A stretch of DNA of 64,000 bases. It comes from Oceanobacter sp. (GTDB lineage Bacteria > Pseudomonadota > Gammaproteobacteria > Pseudomonadales > Oceanobacteraceae). The translations under genes were made by a program, and so were the position numbers. This document shows positions 34,783 through 51,559 of this stretch, in pieces. The stretch spans positions 1 through 64,000 of the forward strand of contig NVWL01000051.1 of assembly GCA_002733645.1 (NCBI GenBank), given 5' to 3'. How positions within the stretch are numbered: position 1 is the first letter of the stretch; each line of letters opens with the position of its first letter. The notes beneath the pieces are model-generated. The model did no database searches. It was not told the origin of the DNA and was given only the letters and a program-made list of their open reading frames with translations.

Positions 34783-36104
34783 ATCTTGATTGCCTCCTTG
34801 GCGCTTGCTGGCCGTGTCATGGTCGTGCCCGTCGCAACCAAGGCGGCAGCGATGAACATGATTGCCTCGACGGCGAAGACAATCTGGAACGCGGTGACAT
34901 CTTCACCCATGATATGGCGGAGCTGATCGACGACAATCGCGCCGATCAGGCCGCCGAGGCCGAATGCAATGGCCTGCGACGCGCCCCATACGCCCATTCG
35001 AGCGCCTTCGCCGGATGTCTTGCCCTTGCTCGCCAGGCCGAGCATTGCGCTAACAGCGGCGACGGCAAAGACGCCGTTCGCGATGCCGAGACCGAATATA
35101 TTGGCGCGCAATGGCCATGCGCCACCGGTTGTTGCTGCGACGGAGAGTCCGGCCAGCATCACGGCGGAACCGATGCATCCGGTGACGATCCAGAGTTTCA
35201 GATTGGGGCCATAGCGTTTGGCATAGGCACTGCCGCCGGCGCCTGCGACAATCATGCCAAGCAAAATGCCGCTATGCTGCAAACCTGCGAGCTGCGTGGA
35301 CTGGCCAGGTGTCATGTCAAAAATGAGGCCGGCGAATGGCTCCATGATCAGATCCTGCATGCTGTAGGCGAGCATCGAGATAAATACGAAATAGGTGAAC
35401 CGCCGGGCCTGCTGCTCCTGCCAGATCTCGGCGAGCACCGACCTGAAATTATGATCGGCCTTTTCCGGCTGCGCCTGATCGACAGCAGGGAAGCGATCTT
35501 CGAGGCCGCGTAGCGCCAGCATCGCCAGACTGAAGGCACCGAGCGCCACCAGGCTGCAGACGATGGCTAGCCTCGCTTCCGAGAAAGGATCGAGATAGGC
35601 ACCCGATACGCCGGCAGCGACAACAATACCCGCAACCATCATCGTCCAGCTGATCGCGGCTGCGGCAGGTTTTCTTTCTACCGCGACTCGCGAGGCCAGC
35701 AACGCCAGCAGGGCGGTTCCGGAAATGCCGACTCCAATGCCGATCATGGTAAAAGCGACAATGCCGAGAATGGCCGCAAGCGGACCGGGGTTGGCCATCA
35801 TGATCGTCGCATCGACCGCGAGAATAGCGCCCAGCGCCAATATGCCCATTCCGGTGATGATCCACGGGGTTCGTCTGGGCGAGCGATCGGAACCGTAGCC
35901 CCATAGCGGCCGGCTGAGCTGTACCGCATAATGCCAGGCAACGAGGGCCGCAGGGATCGCCGCGGCTGTTGCATATTCGACGACCATCACGCGGTTGAGC
36001 AGCGATGTTGCCAGCATTACGATCGCGCCGATTGCCGCCTGGACCGTGCCGAGCCGGACTATGCCAAACCAGCTCAGGCCTTCGATCGGGTGCCCTTTTG
36101 CCAT
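34779..36104 (-). CDS. PucC-family bacteriochlorophyll / light-harvesting assembly transporter (Bch2)
   Basis: The 441-aa major-facilitator-fold protein of the PucC/LhaA (BCH1/BCH2) family has about 12 membrane helices. SWFGIVRLGTVQAAIG opens the family, followed by LNRVMVVEYATAAAIPAAL and the WGYGSDRSPRRTPWI loop. It is a second paralogue beside lhaA (48243-49667). Family members help insert antenna subunits and may deliver pigment. Located between bchG (1-nt overlap, TGATG) and bchP, the usual position of the gene named bch2 or orf428 in other PGCs. Confidence 0.9.
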   Translation of the reverse strand: MAKGHPIEGLSWFGIVRLGTVQAAIGAIVMLATSLLNRVMVVEYATAAAIPAALVAWHYAVQLSRPLWGYGSDRSPRRTPWIITGMGILALGAILAVDATIMMANPGPLAAILGIVAFTMIGIGVGISGTALLALLASRVAVERKPAAAAISWTMMVAGIVVAAGVSGAYLDPFSEARLAIVCSLVALGAFSLAMLALRGLEDRFPAVDQAQPEKADHNFRSVLAEIWQEQQARRFTYFVFISMLAYSMQDLIMEPFAGLIFDMTPGQSTQLAGLQHSGILLGMIVAGAGGSAYAKRYGPNLKLWIVTGCIGSAVMLAGLSVAATTGGAWPLRANIFGLGIANGVFAVAAVSAMLGLASKGKTSGEGARMGVWGASQAIAFGLGGLIGAIVVDQLRHIMGEDVTAFQIVFAVEAIMFIAAALVATGTTMTRPASAKEAIKI

Positions 36105-37006
36105 CAGATATAATTCCCCAGACCCAGTGCTGCCGCGAGCATGCCAAATACATAGAGTGAAACCCCGGTCGCATTATACCAGGGCGCGAATTTTGCCGGA
36201 TCCCGCACCAGCCGAACCATCAGGCCGAGCTGGATCGCGGTAAACAGGCCGACGACGGCAGCCGATAGCAGCAGCGCTTCGCCAACGAGCAGGGCAATGA
36301 CAGCGAATTGTGCGCCGGCCATGACCGCGCAGGCGAACAGGGCCGCTGGTCTTACGCCCATGGTCACGGGCAGGGAGCGCAAGCCGGTGGCCCGGTCTCC
36401 TTCGACAGCCTTGAAATCGTTCAATGTCATGATGCCGTGAGCGCCGAGACTGTAGAGCAGAAGCACCACGATAATATTCGTCGCGGGCAGGCCGCCTGCC
36501 ATCACGCTGGCTCCGGTAAACCAGGACAAGCCCTCGTAGCTGAGGGCGCAGACCATCGGACCGATCCAGCCGCTGCGTTTGAAACGAAAGGGCGGGGCGC
36601 TGTAGGCCCAGCCAAAGAAGAGCGCGACGCAGGTCGCCAGCAAGACCCATTGGCCGAGGGCAGCAGCCACCGCGAGTGAAATGGCCGAGCCGGTCAGCGC
36701 AATTGCTACCGGCCACAGGCCGGGCACGCGTCCGGACGGTATCGGTCGGTCGGGTTCGTTGATCGCATCGACATGCCGGTCGCACCAGTCGTTGATCACC
36801 TGGCTCGTGCCGCAGACGATCGGGCCGGTCAGCGCAATGCCTACGAGCAGAAATACCCAGTTTTCCGGGATGGAAACGCCCGATGACACGACGCCGCACA
36901 TGAAGGCCCACATCGGGGGGAACCAAGTGACAGGCTTGGTCAGCTGAATAACGTCCCTGACCGCGGGAAAGCGGGCGGATCGCGTCGAAATTGCCGAGTC
37001 TGCCAT
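36104..37006 (-). CDS. bchG: Bacteriochlorophyll synthase
   Basis: The 300-aa UbiA-superfamily prenyltransferase attaches geranylgeranyl to bacteriochlorophyllide a in the membrane. LTKPVTWFPPMWAFMCGVVSSG is the family N-terminal region (first helix); NDWCDRHVDAINEPDRP is the Asp-rich prenyl-diphosphate motif with Mg2+ ligands; GIMTLNDFKAVEGDRATGLRS is the second one. The start is ATG at 37006; the open frame reaches a TTG at 37042, but that part overlaps a PpsR box and is not conserved. First gene of the operon. Confidence 0.94.
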   Translation of the reverse strand: MADSAISTRSARFPAVRDVIQLTKPVTWFPPMWAFMCGVVSSGVSIPENWVFLLVGIALTGPIVCGTSQVINDWCDRHVDAINEPDRPIPSGRVPGLWPVAIALTGSAISLAVAAALGQWVLLATCVALFFGWAYSAPPFRFKRSGWIGPMVCALSYEGLSWFTGASVMAGGLPATNIIVVLLLYSLGAHGIMTLNDFKAVEGDRATGLRSLPVTMGVRPAALFACAVMAGAQFAVIALLVGEALLLSAAVVGLFTAIQLGLMVRLVRDPAKFAPWYNATGVSLYVFGMLAAALGLGNYI

Positions 37007-37036
37007 AGCCAGCAAGCTATGCCTTGTCGGGCAGAG

Positions 37037-37054
37037 TGTCAAATTAATTGGACA
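37037..37054. promoter_or_regulatory. PpsR/CrtJ box upstream of bchG
   Basis: TGT at 37037-37039 and ACA at 37052-37054 separated by exactly 12 bp, in the spacer between the ppsR 3' end and the bchG start (31 bp before the ATG at 37006). An A/T-rich promoter-like stretch (TTATAATATG) flanks it at 37054-37065. It suggests that bchG-bchP-tspO has its own PpsR-repressed promoter inside the ppaA-ppsR-bchG gene string. Confidence 0.75.
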
Positions 37055-37101
37055 TTATAATATGTCTAAAATTCTATATATAGAAAGTGTGGCAACGTAG
37101 C

Positions 37102-38526
37102 CTAGTTGCTGCGATCTTTGCCGGTCAGATTGCCCAGTCCGTGACGGTGCAATTTGGAATAGAGGCTCTGCCGGCTCAGTCCCAATATTTCAGCAGCCGA
37201 AGCGCGATTGTCTGAGGTGTGGGCAAGCGCTGCTTCGATGCACATGCGCTCGATCAAATCGGTACTTTCACGAACAATTTCTTTCAGCGGCTTGCGGCCG
37301 ACCAGTTCGGTCAATTGATCGACCGTGCGGGGGCGGTCGCCTATGCCTCTTGGCAAATCGCGTTCGCGCCGGCCGACGCTGCGGATCGAATAGCCATATA
37401 TTGGGCTTTCCCGATCGATCATGATGGCCGATATTTCGACCGGCTCGGAACCGCCGCTCAGGTCATTCACCACCGAACTGAAATTTCGCACATTCTGATG
37501 ATCCTTGAGCTGCTTCTTGAGCAGGCCGAGATCGACTTCCGGGCGTCCGACGAACCGGTTCAGAGACTGGCCAAGCAGCTGTTCAAAGGCGCCGGTCTGC
37601 ACCAGTTCGGCAAAGGCTTTGTTGGCGACCATGATGTCCTGCTTCTCGTCGGTCACGACGAAGGCGTCCGGCATCTGTTCGACCGCATCGAGAATATATT
37701 GATCCGATGTCTTGCCGGGCACATCGTGGGTGCCGTCATCGATGTTGATCAGCAGGAATTGCTTTCCTGACTGCCGGAACGGTGCAGCGGAAATCTTCAC
37801 CGTGCCGGTGCGGGCGATCAACCGGATCGTCACGGGCTCGGTTGCCCCATTGACCGAAGCTGCGCCCAAATAGGTGATCAAGGCACCATGATCGGCCTCG
37901 TCGACGAGTTCCAGCACATCTTTCCTGTCCAGCGAGCCGGGAGCGGAACCCATGAGGCCATGGCAAGCGCGATTGGCTTGCTGAATCAGCCGACTGTCCG
38001 CTTCGATAATCAAGACGGGGTAGGAGATATTGTCAAACAGCAATCGGTAGCGGGTTTCTGTCTGCCTGAGATTGAGATAATCCCGTTCCATGGACTGCTG
38101 CGTTTTCAACAGCCGTTGCTGCAGCATTGCGATCGTGCGCAAGTCACGGCCGATTGCCAATATGAAATTTTTATCTGCCGGGTTGATCAACTTGTAGCGA
38201 ACCGGCACTTCGCCGTCGTCGTGGATATGATTGACCTGCCGCCATTCCAGCCCGGAGTCATCTTCATGGCCGAGCATCTGTTCGATCTTGGGGAGGCTCT
38301 CGGAGGTAACCGTGCCCGCCCATTTTTGACCGATCCACTGGTAGACAAAACCATGGTCGGAGGAGTTTGCTGCGGCGTCGATAATGGTGCCGTCATCGTC
38401 CACGGCCAGCATGAAATCGCCCGATGCATAGGCGAGTTCGATCACATCGTCTTTTGAAAATCCGTCAAAGATTGCATCCGCATCGCCGAAGGGTATGCGG
38501 TGATCAGCTGGTTTCAGAATATTCAT
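37102..38526 (-). CDS. ppsR: Photosynthesis repressor PpsR/CrtJ
   Basis: The 474-aa regulator represses pigment and antenna genes under high oxygen by binding TGT-N12-ACA. An N-terminal region and two PAS domains (about 155-265 and 275-380) are joined by a helical linker with the Q-rich segment QQRLLKTQQSMERDYLNL. A Fis-type helix-turn-helix at the C-terminus (441-465) reads NRASAAEILGLSRQSLYSKLH. Cysteines occur at 188 and 429, the second next to the HTH in MCIEAALAHT; redox-active cysteines in these areas are known in Rhodobacter homologues. It lies 16 bp downstream of ppaA. Confidence 0.95.
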   Translation of the reverse strand: MNILKPADHRIPFGDADAIFDGFSKDDVIELAYASGDFMLAVDDDGTIIDAAANSSDHGFVYQWIGQKWAGTVTSESLPKIEQMLGHEDDSGLEWRQVNHIHDDGEVPVRYKLINPADKNFILAIGRDLRTIAMLQQRLLKTQQSMERDYLNLRQTETRYRLLFDNISYPVLIIEADSRLIQQANRACHGLMGSAPGSLDRKDVLELVDEADHGALITYLGAASVNGATEPVTIRLIARTGTVKISAAPFRQSGKQFLLINIDDGTHDVPGKTSDQYILDAVEQMPDAFVVTDEKQDIMVANKAFAELVQTGAFEQLLGQSLNRFVGRPEVDLGLLKKQLKDHQNVRNFSSVVNDLSGGSEPVEISAIMIDRESPIYGYSIRSVGRRERDLPRGIGDRPRTVDQLTELVGRKPLKEIVRESTDLIERMCIEAALAHTSDNRASAAEILGLSRQSLYSKLHRHGLGNLTGKDRSN

Positions 38527-38542
38527 CGGCGTTCGTCATATT

Positions 38543-39493
38543 CTATAATAAACTCTCAAACATGTTTGCTTTCAGAGGCACAAGCGCGTCAGCCAATTTC
38601 ACCGCTGCAGGTGCGTCAGAAGCTGTCGCATCGGCACCGCATTCTTCTATCAAGTTGGGCGCATCGTTGATGACGCGTCCACCCATCATAATTCTCGTTT
38701 CAGGGTTGCTGGAAACCGACCTAATCGCGCTGACCAAACCAGAAAGGGTCGCCTTAGGGCAATCGAGGCTTACGGTCAATCCGACGAGATCATAGTGTCG
38801 ATCGGCAAATTTTCCGATCAGCTCCGACTTGCTGGGCTCGATCAAAATGTCCGCATCCCAGCCGGCACGGTAAAAGCATTCTGCGATCATCAGCGTGCCG
38901 AAACTGTGCTGTTCTCCGGGCATAGTCGAAAATAAAGCCGACCTCTGTCCGAAGCCGGCTATCGCAGGTGGCGGAATGCGCAAGGTCAGTTCGCGCAATA
39001 TTTCCTGGATGCGCCACAGGCCCATGGTGACATCGACAAAATCGCGTTCATCGGACTCCCAATATTCGCCAAGCCTGCGGGCCGTCGGCGCTAGCAGATC
39101 GACGTAGATTGAATCAACGGAACTGCCATTGGCGAGACATTTGTCGACAAAGTCGAGCAACTCTCGCGCGTCGCTGGTGGTGGAAAGGAGGGAAAATTTT
39201 TCAACATCTTCAGCGGTTATCAAACGCGATGATATTAAAGCTTCTTCGGAAGACAGGTTTTGTTCTTCTAGCCGGTAGCCAGGTTCTTGCCGATCCGCGA
39301 TCAGCCGGGGTATGATCAGGTTCTGGATCAAGAGCGATAAATCGTAACCGGCATTTTCAGGCTCATCCTTTGCAGGAAGTTTGGTTCTTTCGCGTTCCTC
39401 TGCGTCTGCACCCGCGGGTGTCATGATCTTCCAGGTTGAACGCCAATCGTCGAGTTTGGACCGTAGTTCAGATATCCCAAAATCAGTAGGCAT
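38543..39493 (-). CDS. ppaA: PpaA/AerR-type antirepressor with B12-binding fold
   Basis: The 316-aa protein of the SCHIC/cobalamin-binding family modulates PpsR/CrtJ in response to light or oxygen. The helical part has EYWESDERDFVDVTMGLW and WRIQEILREL. The Rossmann-like part has MPGEQHSFGTLMIAECFYRAG, LVGLTVSLDCP and MMGGRVINDAPNL; the canonical DxHxxG of methionine synthase is absent, as in AerR/PpaA. It is directly upstream of ppsR and divergent from bchF. Confidence 0.92.
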   Translation of the reverse strand: MPTDFGISELRSKLDDWRSTWKIMTPAGADAEERERTKLPAKDEPENAGYDLSLLIQNLIIPRLIADRQEPGYRLEEQNLSSEEALISSRLITAEDVEKFSLLSTTSDARELLDFVDKCLANGSSVDSIYVDLLAPTARRLGEYWESDERDFVDVTMGLWRIQEILRELTLRIPPPAIAGFGQRSALFSTMPGEQHSFGTLMIAECFYRAGWDADILIEPSKSELIGKFADRHYDLVGLTVSLDCPKATLSGLVSAIRSVSSNPETRIMMGGRVINDAPNLIEECGADATASDAPAAVKLADALVPLKANMFESLL

Positions 39494-39700
39494 TGTCAGA
39501 CTCCCCTAAAAGTCTGGTCGGCGTGACATAACGTCGGCCACTCGGGCCCTTTCGGCCTCAAGTGAGTCGCAAGCTATGTCAATTCTGGGTAGCTGACAAT
39601 GGCTAAAGTGTCAAATAAAATGGACGTCTAAAAAACTTGACACTTTATCCCAATCGGACTTAGTCTGCATATCGCAACATTGGGAGCGGTCGATCATCAC
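39494..39700. promoter_or_regulatory. Divergent ppaA / bchF control region with two overlapping degenerate PpsR boxes
   Basis: Box A is TGT at 39609-39611 with ACG at 39624-39626; box B is CGT at 39625-39627 with ACA at 39640-39642. Each keeps the 12-bp spacer and five of six consensus bases, and they share the central CG. An imperfect hairpin (GGGCC-CTTTC-GGCC inside CACT...AGTG) lies at about 39540-39562 toward ppaA. No perfect TGT-N12-ACA exists here. Confidence 0.5.
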
Positions 39701-41520
<1,820 letters not shown>

Positions 41521-41522
41521 AG

Positions 41523-43053
41523 ATGCAGCTTTCCGTCTGGACATATGAAGGCCCGCCCCATGTCGGAGCAATGCGGGTCGCCACGGCGATGGAAGGCATT
41601 CACTATCTTTTGCACTCCCCACAGGGTGACACTTACGCCGACCTGCTGTTCACGATGATCGAGCGGCGCAACAAGCGGCCGCCGGTGACCTACACGACAT
41701 TCCAGGCGCGCGATCTGGGCAAGGATACATCGGAGCTTTTCCAGACGGCAGCGCTCGACGTGGTCGAACGCTTTGCCCCGGATGCCATGCTGGTCGGTGC
41801 GTCCTGCACTGCCGAGCTGATTCAGGATGATCCGGCCGGGTTGATCGAGAAAATGGGCTTGCCGATTCCGGTCATTCCGCTCGAGCTCCCAAGCTACCAG
41901 CGCAAGGAACATTGGGGCGCCGCCGAAACTTTCTATCAGATTGTCCGCACCCTGAGCGACAAGAACCGGCGGCCAAGCGACAGGCACGGCCGGCGTCCGT
42001 TGGTCAACCTTCTCGGTCCGACAGCGCTCGGCTTTCGGCATCGGGATGATATTATCGAGATTAGCGGCCTGCTCGGCAAGATGGGCATTGATGTGAATGT
42101 CACCGCACCGCTCGGTGCCTGCGCTGCCGATATCGCCAAGCTCGGAGAGGCGGATTTCAATATCGTTCTCTATCCGGAAACAGGGGATTTGGCGGCGGAC
42201 TATCTGAAGCGTGAATTTGGTCAGCCAGCGGTCCGCACCGTGCCGATCGGCGTTGGTGCGACCAAAGATTTTGTTCGGGAAGTGGCCGAACTGGCCGGCG
42301 TTGATCCTGAGCCAATGCTCAAAGAGGGGCTGTCCCGTCTGTCCTGGTGGAGCCGTTCGATCGATTCCAATTATCTTACCGGCAAACGCGTGTTCATCTT
42401 TGGCGATGGTACCCATGCCGTTGCGGCAGCAAGAGTGGCCAGCGAAGAGCTGGGCTTCAAGGTCGTGGGCCTCGGCTGTTACAACCGCGAATATGCCCGG
42501 GATGTAAGGGCAGCGGCGAAACTCTATGGCGTAGAGCCGCTGATCACCGACGATCATCTCGCGGTCGAAAAGGCGATTGAAGACGCGCAGGTTGAACTGG
42601 TCCTCGGCACGCAGATGGAACGCCATATTGCCAAGCGCTTTGGCATCGGCTGTGCGGTGATTTCGTCGCCCGTCCATGTCCAGGATTTTCCCGCGCGCTA
42701 CTCGCCGCATATGGGTTTCGAAGGCGCGAATGTGATTTTCGACGAATGGGTCCATCCGCTGGTCATGGGTCTGGAAGAGCATCTGCTGACCATGTTCCGC
42801 GATGATTTCGAATTTAACGATCACGCCGGCGCTTCGCATCTTGGCCCCGGCCATTCTGCTCCGGTGAAAGAAGAAGTTCCGGCCGCACCGGCCAATGATA
42901 CTGAAGCCGTGTGGAGCGAAGATGCCCAGCGCGAGCTGAAGAAAATTCCGTTCTTTGTCCGAGGCAAAGCGAAACGGAATACCGAGACATTTGCCTCTGA
43001 ACAGGGCGTTGCCACGATCGAGCTGGCAACTCTATACGAAGCAAAGGCTCATT

Positions 43054-43064
<11 letters not shown>
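41523..43064 (+). CDS. bchB: Light-independent protochlorophyllide reductase subunit B
   Basis: The 513-aa NifK-like DPOR subunit begins [20 protein letters not shown]. Asp36 in [16 protein letters not shown] is the unusual aspartate ligand of the NB cluster. [16 protein letters not shown] and a C-terminal PCP-red domain of about 50 residues are present ([16 protein letters not shown]). It overlaps bchH by 11 nt. Starts further upstream lie inside bchN and are not used. Confidence 0.96.
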
Positions 43065-48242
<5,178 letters not shown>

Positions 48243-48246
<4 letters not shown>

Positions 48247-49667
48247 AGCAGAAGCCATCCGCTGTTACTTTTTGGCAAGCCGTTGGAACGCGGTTCTTGC
48301 CCTTTGCGGATGCAGCAAGCGGCGAGCTTCCCCTCGGGCGCTTGCTGCGTCTCGCTTTGTTTCAGGTCAGCGTTGGCCTGGCAGCGGTATTGCTGAACGG
48401 AACGCTCAACCGCGTACTGATCGTGGAACTGGATACGCCGACCTGGATCGTGGCCCTGATGATCGCCATCCCCTTGCTGGTCGCGCCGTTCCGCGCATTG
48501 ATCGGCTATCGCTCTGACACCCATCGGTCCGTTTTGGGCTGGCGGCGGGTGCCCTATATCTGGTTCGGTACATTGGCTCAATTTGGCGGTCTGGCGATCA
48601 TGCCGTTTGCCCTCATTCTGATCACTCGGCCCGACACGTTCATCGCCGGCGTCGCTGCCGCCTGTCTCTCGTTTCTGTTGACCGGGGCAGGGATGCACGT
48701 CACCCAAACCGCAGGTCTGGCGCTGGCGACCGATATCGCGCCCGATGACAAGCGGCCCCGCGTTGTGGCCCTGCTTTATGTCATGCTGCTGACCGGGATG
48801 ATGCTGGCCGCCTTCACCATCGGCAATCTGCTGGCAGACTTCACCTCTACCAAATTGGTTCAGGTAGTGCAGGGCGCAGGGGCGCTGACCATGGTGCTGA
48901 ATATCATTGCCCTGTGGAAGCAGGAAGCGCGCAACACCAAAATCACGATGTCGACCGAAGCAAATCCGAAATTCTCCGAAATCTGGGCATCGTTCACCGC
49001 CCAGCCCAATACGAAGCGGCTGCTGCTGGCGATTGGACTGGGTGCGATGGCTTTTGCGATGCAGGATGCGTTGCTCGAACCTTATGGCGGTCAAATTCTG
49101 GGCCTGTCGGTTGGTTCAACCACGGCTCTTACCGGAACCTGGGCATTGGGCGCACTGGTGGCCTTCGCCTATAGTGGCAAGCGGCTTGCTGCTGGCGCAG
49201 ATCCGCTGCGTCTGGCCGGACTGGGCGCTGTTGCGGGAATCGCCGCTTTCCTGATGACGATATTTTCAGCGCCGTTGTTGTCGGTGCCGCTGCTGTTTGC
49301 CGGAGCGACGATTATTGGCTTTGGCGTCGGACTGTTTTCGGTCGGCACGATGATTGCCGCGATGGGGCTGTCGGGTTCCAACAATGCCGGACTGGCGCTC
49401 GGAGCCTGGGGCGCGGTCCAGGCCAGCTGCGCAGGGCTGGGCATCGCCCTGGGCGGGCTGATCCGGGACGGCATGGCTTATTTGGCTCTGGCCGACGGCT
49501 TTGGCGCAACGCTGGCGGACCGGGCCACCGGATATGGCACCGTATTCTTTTTGGAAATCCTGTTGCTGCTGGTGACCATGGTCGTGCTCGGGCCGGTCAT
49601 TGGCCGCGACAATGGCCGTACGATGGGTGAGAGCAAGGGCTTCGGGTTGAGCGAATTTCCGACCTGA
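48243..49667 (+). CDS. lhaA: Light-harvesting 1 assembly factor LhaA (PucC family)
   Basis: The 474-aa PucC-family membrane protein with 12 predicted helices is required for LH1 assembly in Rhodobacter. LLRLALFQVSVGLAAVLLNGTLNRVLIVEL and the loop GYRSDTHRSVLGWRRVPYIW are family marks (key elements FQVSVGL, LNGTLNRV and RSVLGWRRVPYIW). QDALLEPYGGQILGLSV lies in the second half. The position between bchM and puhA is canonical for lhaA, as opposed to the paralogue at 34779-36104. Confidence 0.94.
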
Positions 49668-49695
49668 TTGGTAACAAGAATTTTGAGGAGACTGG

Positions 49696-50469
49696 ATGAT
49701 GGATGACGTAAAACTGATAGGCACACTGGATGTGACCGAGTTGGTATTTTTTGCATTTGTGCTCTTTTTCCTGACGCTGATCTTCTATCTGCGTCGCGAA
49801 GATCGCCGCGAAGGCTACCCGCTGGAAGACGAAACCACCGGGCGCGTCGATACGTCCGGCGGCCCCATGCTGACGGCCACGCCGAAAACATTCCTGATGC
49901 CGTTCGGCCGCGGGACGGTGACGACTCCGACCAAAGGCCGGGAAAAACTGGATGTTGCTGGCGCGCGGACCTTTCGTTCGCCAGGCGCGCCTTATTATCC
50001 AACCGGCAATCCGCTGGTAGACGGCATTGGCCCTGCAGCCTGGGCAGAGCGGTCTAGACATCCAGATCTGAATGCGCATGGGCAGAACCGGATTGTGCCA
50101 ATCAGCCTGGCGGGTCATATCAGCGTGCACAAGAATGACGCTGATCCGCGCGGCATGGCGGTGATCGGTGCCGATGGCCAAGTTGCCGGTACGGTTACTG
50201 ATCTCTGGATCGACAATGCCGAACATGTCATCCGTTATCTGCAGATTGATGCGGGCGGGAAAACCGTGCTGGCACCGATGGCCATGTCCAAGGTCAAAGG
50301 CAGAAAACGCCAGGTCGTCATTGATGCCGTGAATGCTGCGCAATTCGCCGCCGCGCCAGCTCCGGCCAAGCTCGACGAGATCACCTTCTATGAGGAAGAG
50401 CGGATCGTTGCCTATTTTGGCGGCGGCTATCTCTATGCGAACCGCGAACGGCAGGAGCCGCTGCTATGA
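49696..50469 (+). CDS. puhA: Photosynthetic reaction centre H subunit
   Basis: The 257-aa H chain caps the L-M core on the cytoplasmic side. One N-terminal helix (about 12-32, ELVFFAFVLFFLTLIFYLR) is followed by REDRREGYPLE, PKTFLMPFGRGTVTTP, and a PRC-barrel domain with GTVTDLWIDNAEHVIRYL and KVKGRKRQVVIDAV. ATG codons at 49696 and 49699; TGAGGAG upstream. It overlaps puhB by 4 nt. Confidence 0.96.
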   Translation: MMDDVKLIGTLDVTELVFFAFVLFFLTLIFYLRREDRREGYPLEDETTGRVDTSGGPMLTATPKTFLMPFGRGTVTTPTKGREKLDVAGARTFRSPGAPYYPTGNPLVDGIGPAAWAERSRHPDLNAHGQNRIVPISLAGHISVHKNDADPRGMAVIGADGQVAGTVTDLWIDNAEHVIRYLQIDAGGKTVLAPMAMSKVKGRKRQVVIDAVNAAQFAAAPAPAKLDEITFYEEERIVAYFGGGYLYANRERQEPLL

Positions 50470-51086
50470 GCGAATATGATCATGAACCGACCCGCGGTTT
50501 GCCCGGCGAGTTGCCAGAGGATGAGCATATCATCTGGCAGGGCGGGCCGGATTGGAAAAATATGGCGATGTCGGCGCTGCATATCCGTCTGGCCTTTGTC
50601 TATTTCTTTGTGATCGCCGCCACTGCGGCGTTGCAGGGCGACTGGGGCACGGCGATGGCGGTGACGGCGTTCGGCGCAGTGACGATCGGAATGTTTGTTC
50701 TCTTTGCATGGGGTGTGGCGCGGACCACGGTCTATACGCTGACCAACAAACGCGTCGTGCTGCGGATCGGGGTGGCGCTGAACAAGTGCATCAACCTGCC
50801 GCTGGGCGAACTTGAATCGGCCAATCTGAAAGCTCTGGCGAACGGTACAGGCAATATCGTCCTGACATTGAAAGGTGTGCCACGGCTCGGGTATCTGATG
50901 CTCTGGCCGCATGCGCGCTCGCTTCGTTTCGTCCGTCCGCAACCGATGTTGCGCGCTATTCCCGAAGCGCAAAGAGTTGCCGCGCTGCTGTTCAAGGCAA
51001 CAGAGGAAGTGCAATCCATCGTTCCCCTGCAAGAGATCAGGCCGGAACGCAGCAACGACATCGCACTGGAAGGATTGGCGGCATGA
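50466..51086 (+). CDS. puhB: Photosynthetic complex assembly protein PuhB
   Basis: The 206-aa membrane protein assists assembly of the reaction centre. It starts with LPGELPEDEHIIWQGGPDW, has two or three membrane helices (about 40-85), then a bacterial PH-like domain with TVYTLTNKRVVLRIG and the NLPLGELESANLKAL strand. The end contains FKATEEVQSIVP. Overlaps puhA and puhC by 4 nt each, the standard puhABC arrangement. Confidence 0.94.
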   Translation: MSEYDHEPTRGLPGELPEDEHIIWQGGPDWKNMAMSALHIRLAFVYFFVIAATAALQGDWGTAMAVTAFGAVTIGMFVLFAWGVARTTVYTLTNKRVVLRIGVALNKCINLPLGELESANLKALANGTGNIVLTLKGVPRLGYLMLWPHARSLRFVRPQPMLRAIPEAQRVAALLFKATEEVQSIVPLQEIRPERSNDIALEGLAA

Positions 51087-51559
51087 GCCACGCGCACGAC
51101 CATGATCCAACCGTGCCGCGCGGTGCTCTGGTTGCGGCGGCGATATTGCTTTTGTTCACGATGGCACTGACCGGTGCCGTGACTTCGGGGCTGATCCCGC
51201 AATCGGGCGATCCTGACGCGTCGCGCGCGGCGCAACATATCATGCCGGCGCAGCAGCGGAACTTGCGCTTTACCGATCGGGAGGATGGCGCAGTGGTCGT
51301 GACTGATGCAGCGACCGGCGCAACCGTCATGGAAATCGGTTTTGGTGAAGGCGGATTTGTTCGCGCAACGATGCGGCGGATGGCGAAGGTTCGCGCGGCC
51401 GCCGATATTGGTTCCGAGCCGCCGTTCAAACTCACCTTGTGGGAAAATGGTGCTTTGTCGCTTAGCGATCCTCAGACCGGAAAGGAAGCCGAAATTCACG
51501 GCTTCGGCCCCGATCATAGCGCTACCTTTGCGGCGATGTTGAAGGATACTCACTCATGA
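51083..51559 (+). CDS. puhC: Photosynthetic complex assembly protein PuhC
   Basis: The 158-aa single-span protein (helix about 14-36, VAAAILLLFTMALTGAV) has a periplasmic domain with RFTDREDGAVVVTDA, GEGGFVRATMRRMAK and FKLTLWENGALSLSDPQTG. PuhC aids assembly of the LH1-RC core in Rhodobacter. The N-terminus is His-rich (SHAHDHDP). Coupled to puhB and to the 98-aa ORF by 4-nt overlaps. Confidence 0.92.
   Translation: MSHAHDHDPTVPRGALVAAAILLLFTMALTGAVTSGLIPQSGDPDASRAAQHIMPAQQRNLRFTDREDGAVVVTDAATGATVMEIGFGEGGFVRATMRRMAKVRAAADIGSEPPFKLTLWENGALSLSDPQTGKEAEIHGFGPDHSATFAAMLKDTHS

Noticed and set aside
37007-37042. TTG start extending bchG
   Set aside because: The extension overlaps a perfect PpsR box and is not part of the conserved BchG N-terminus.
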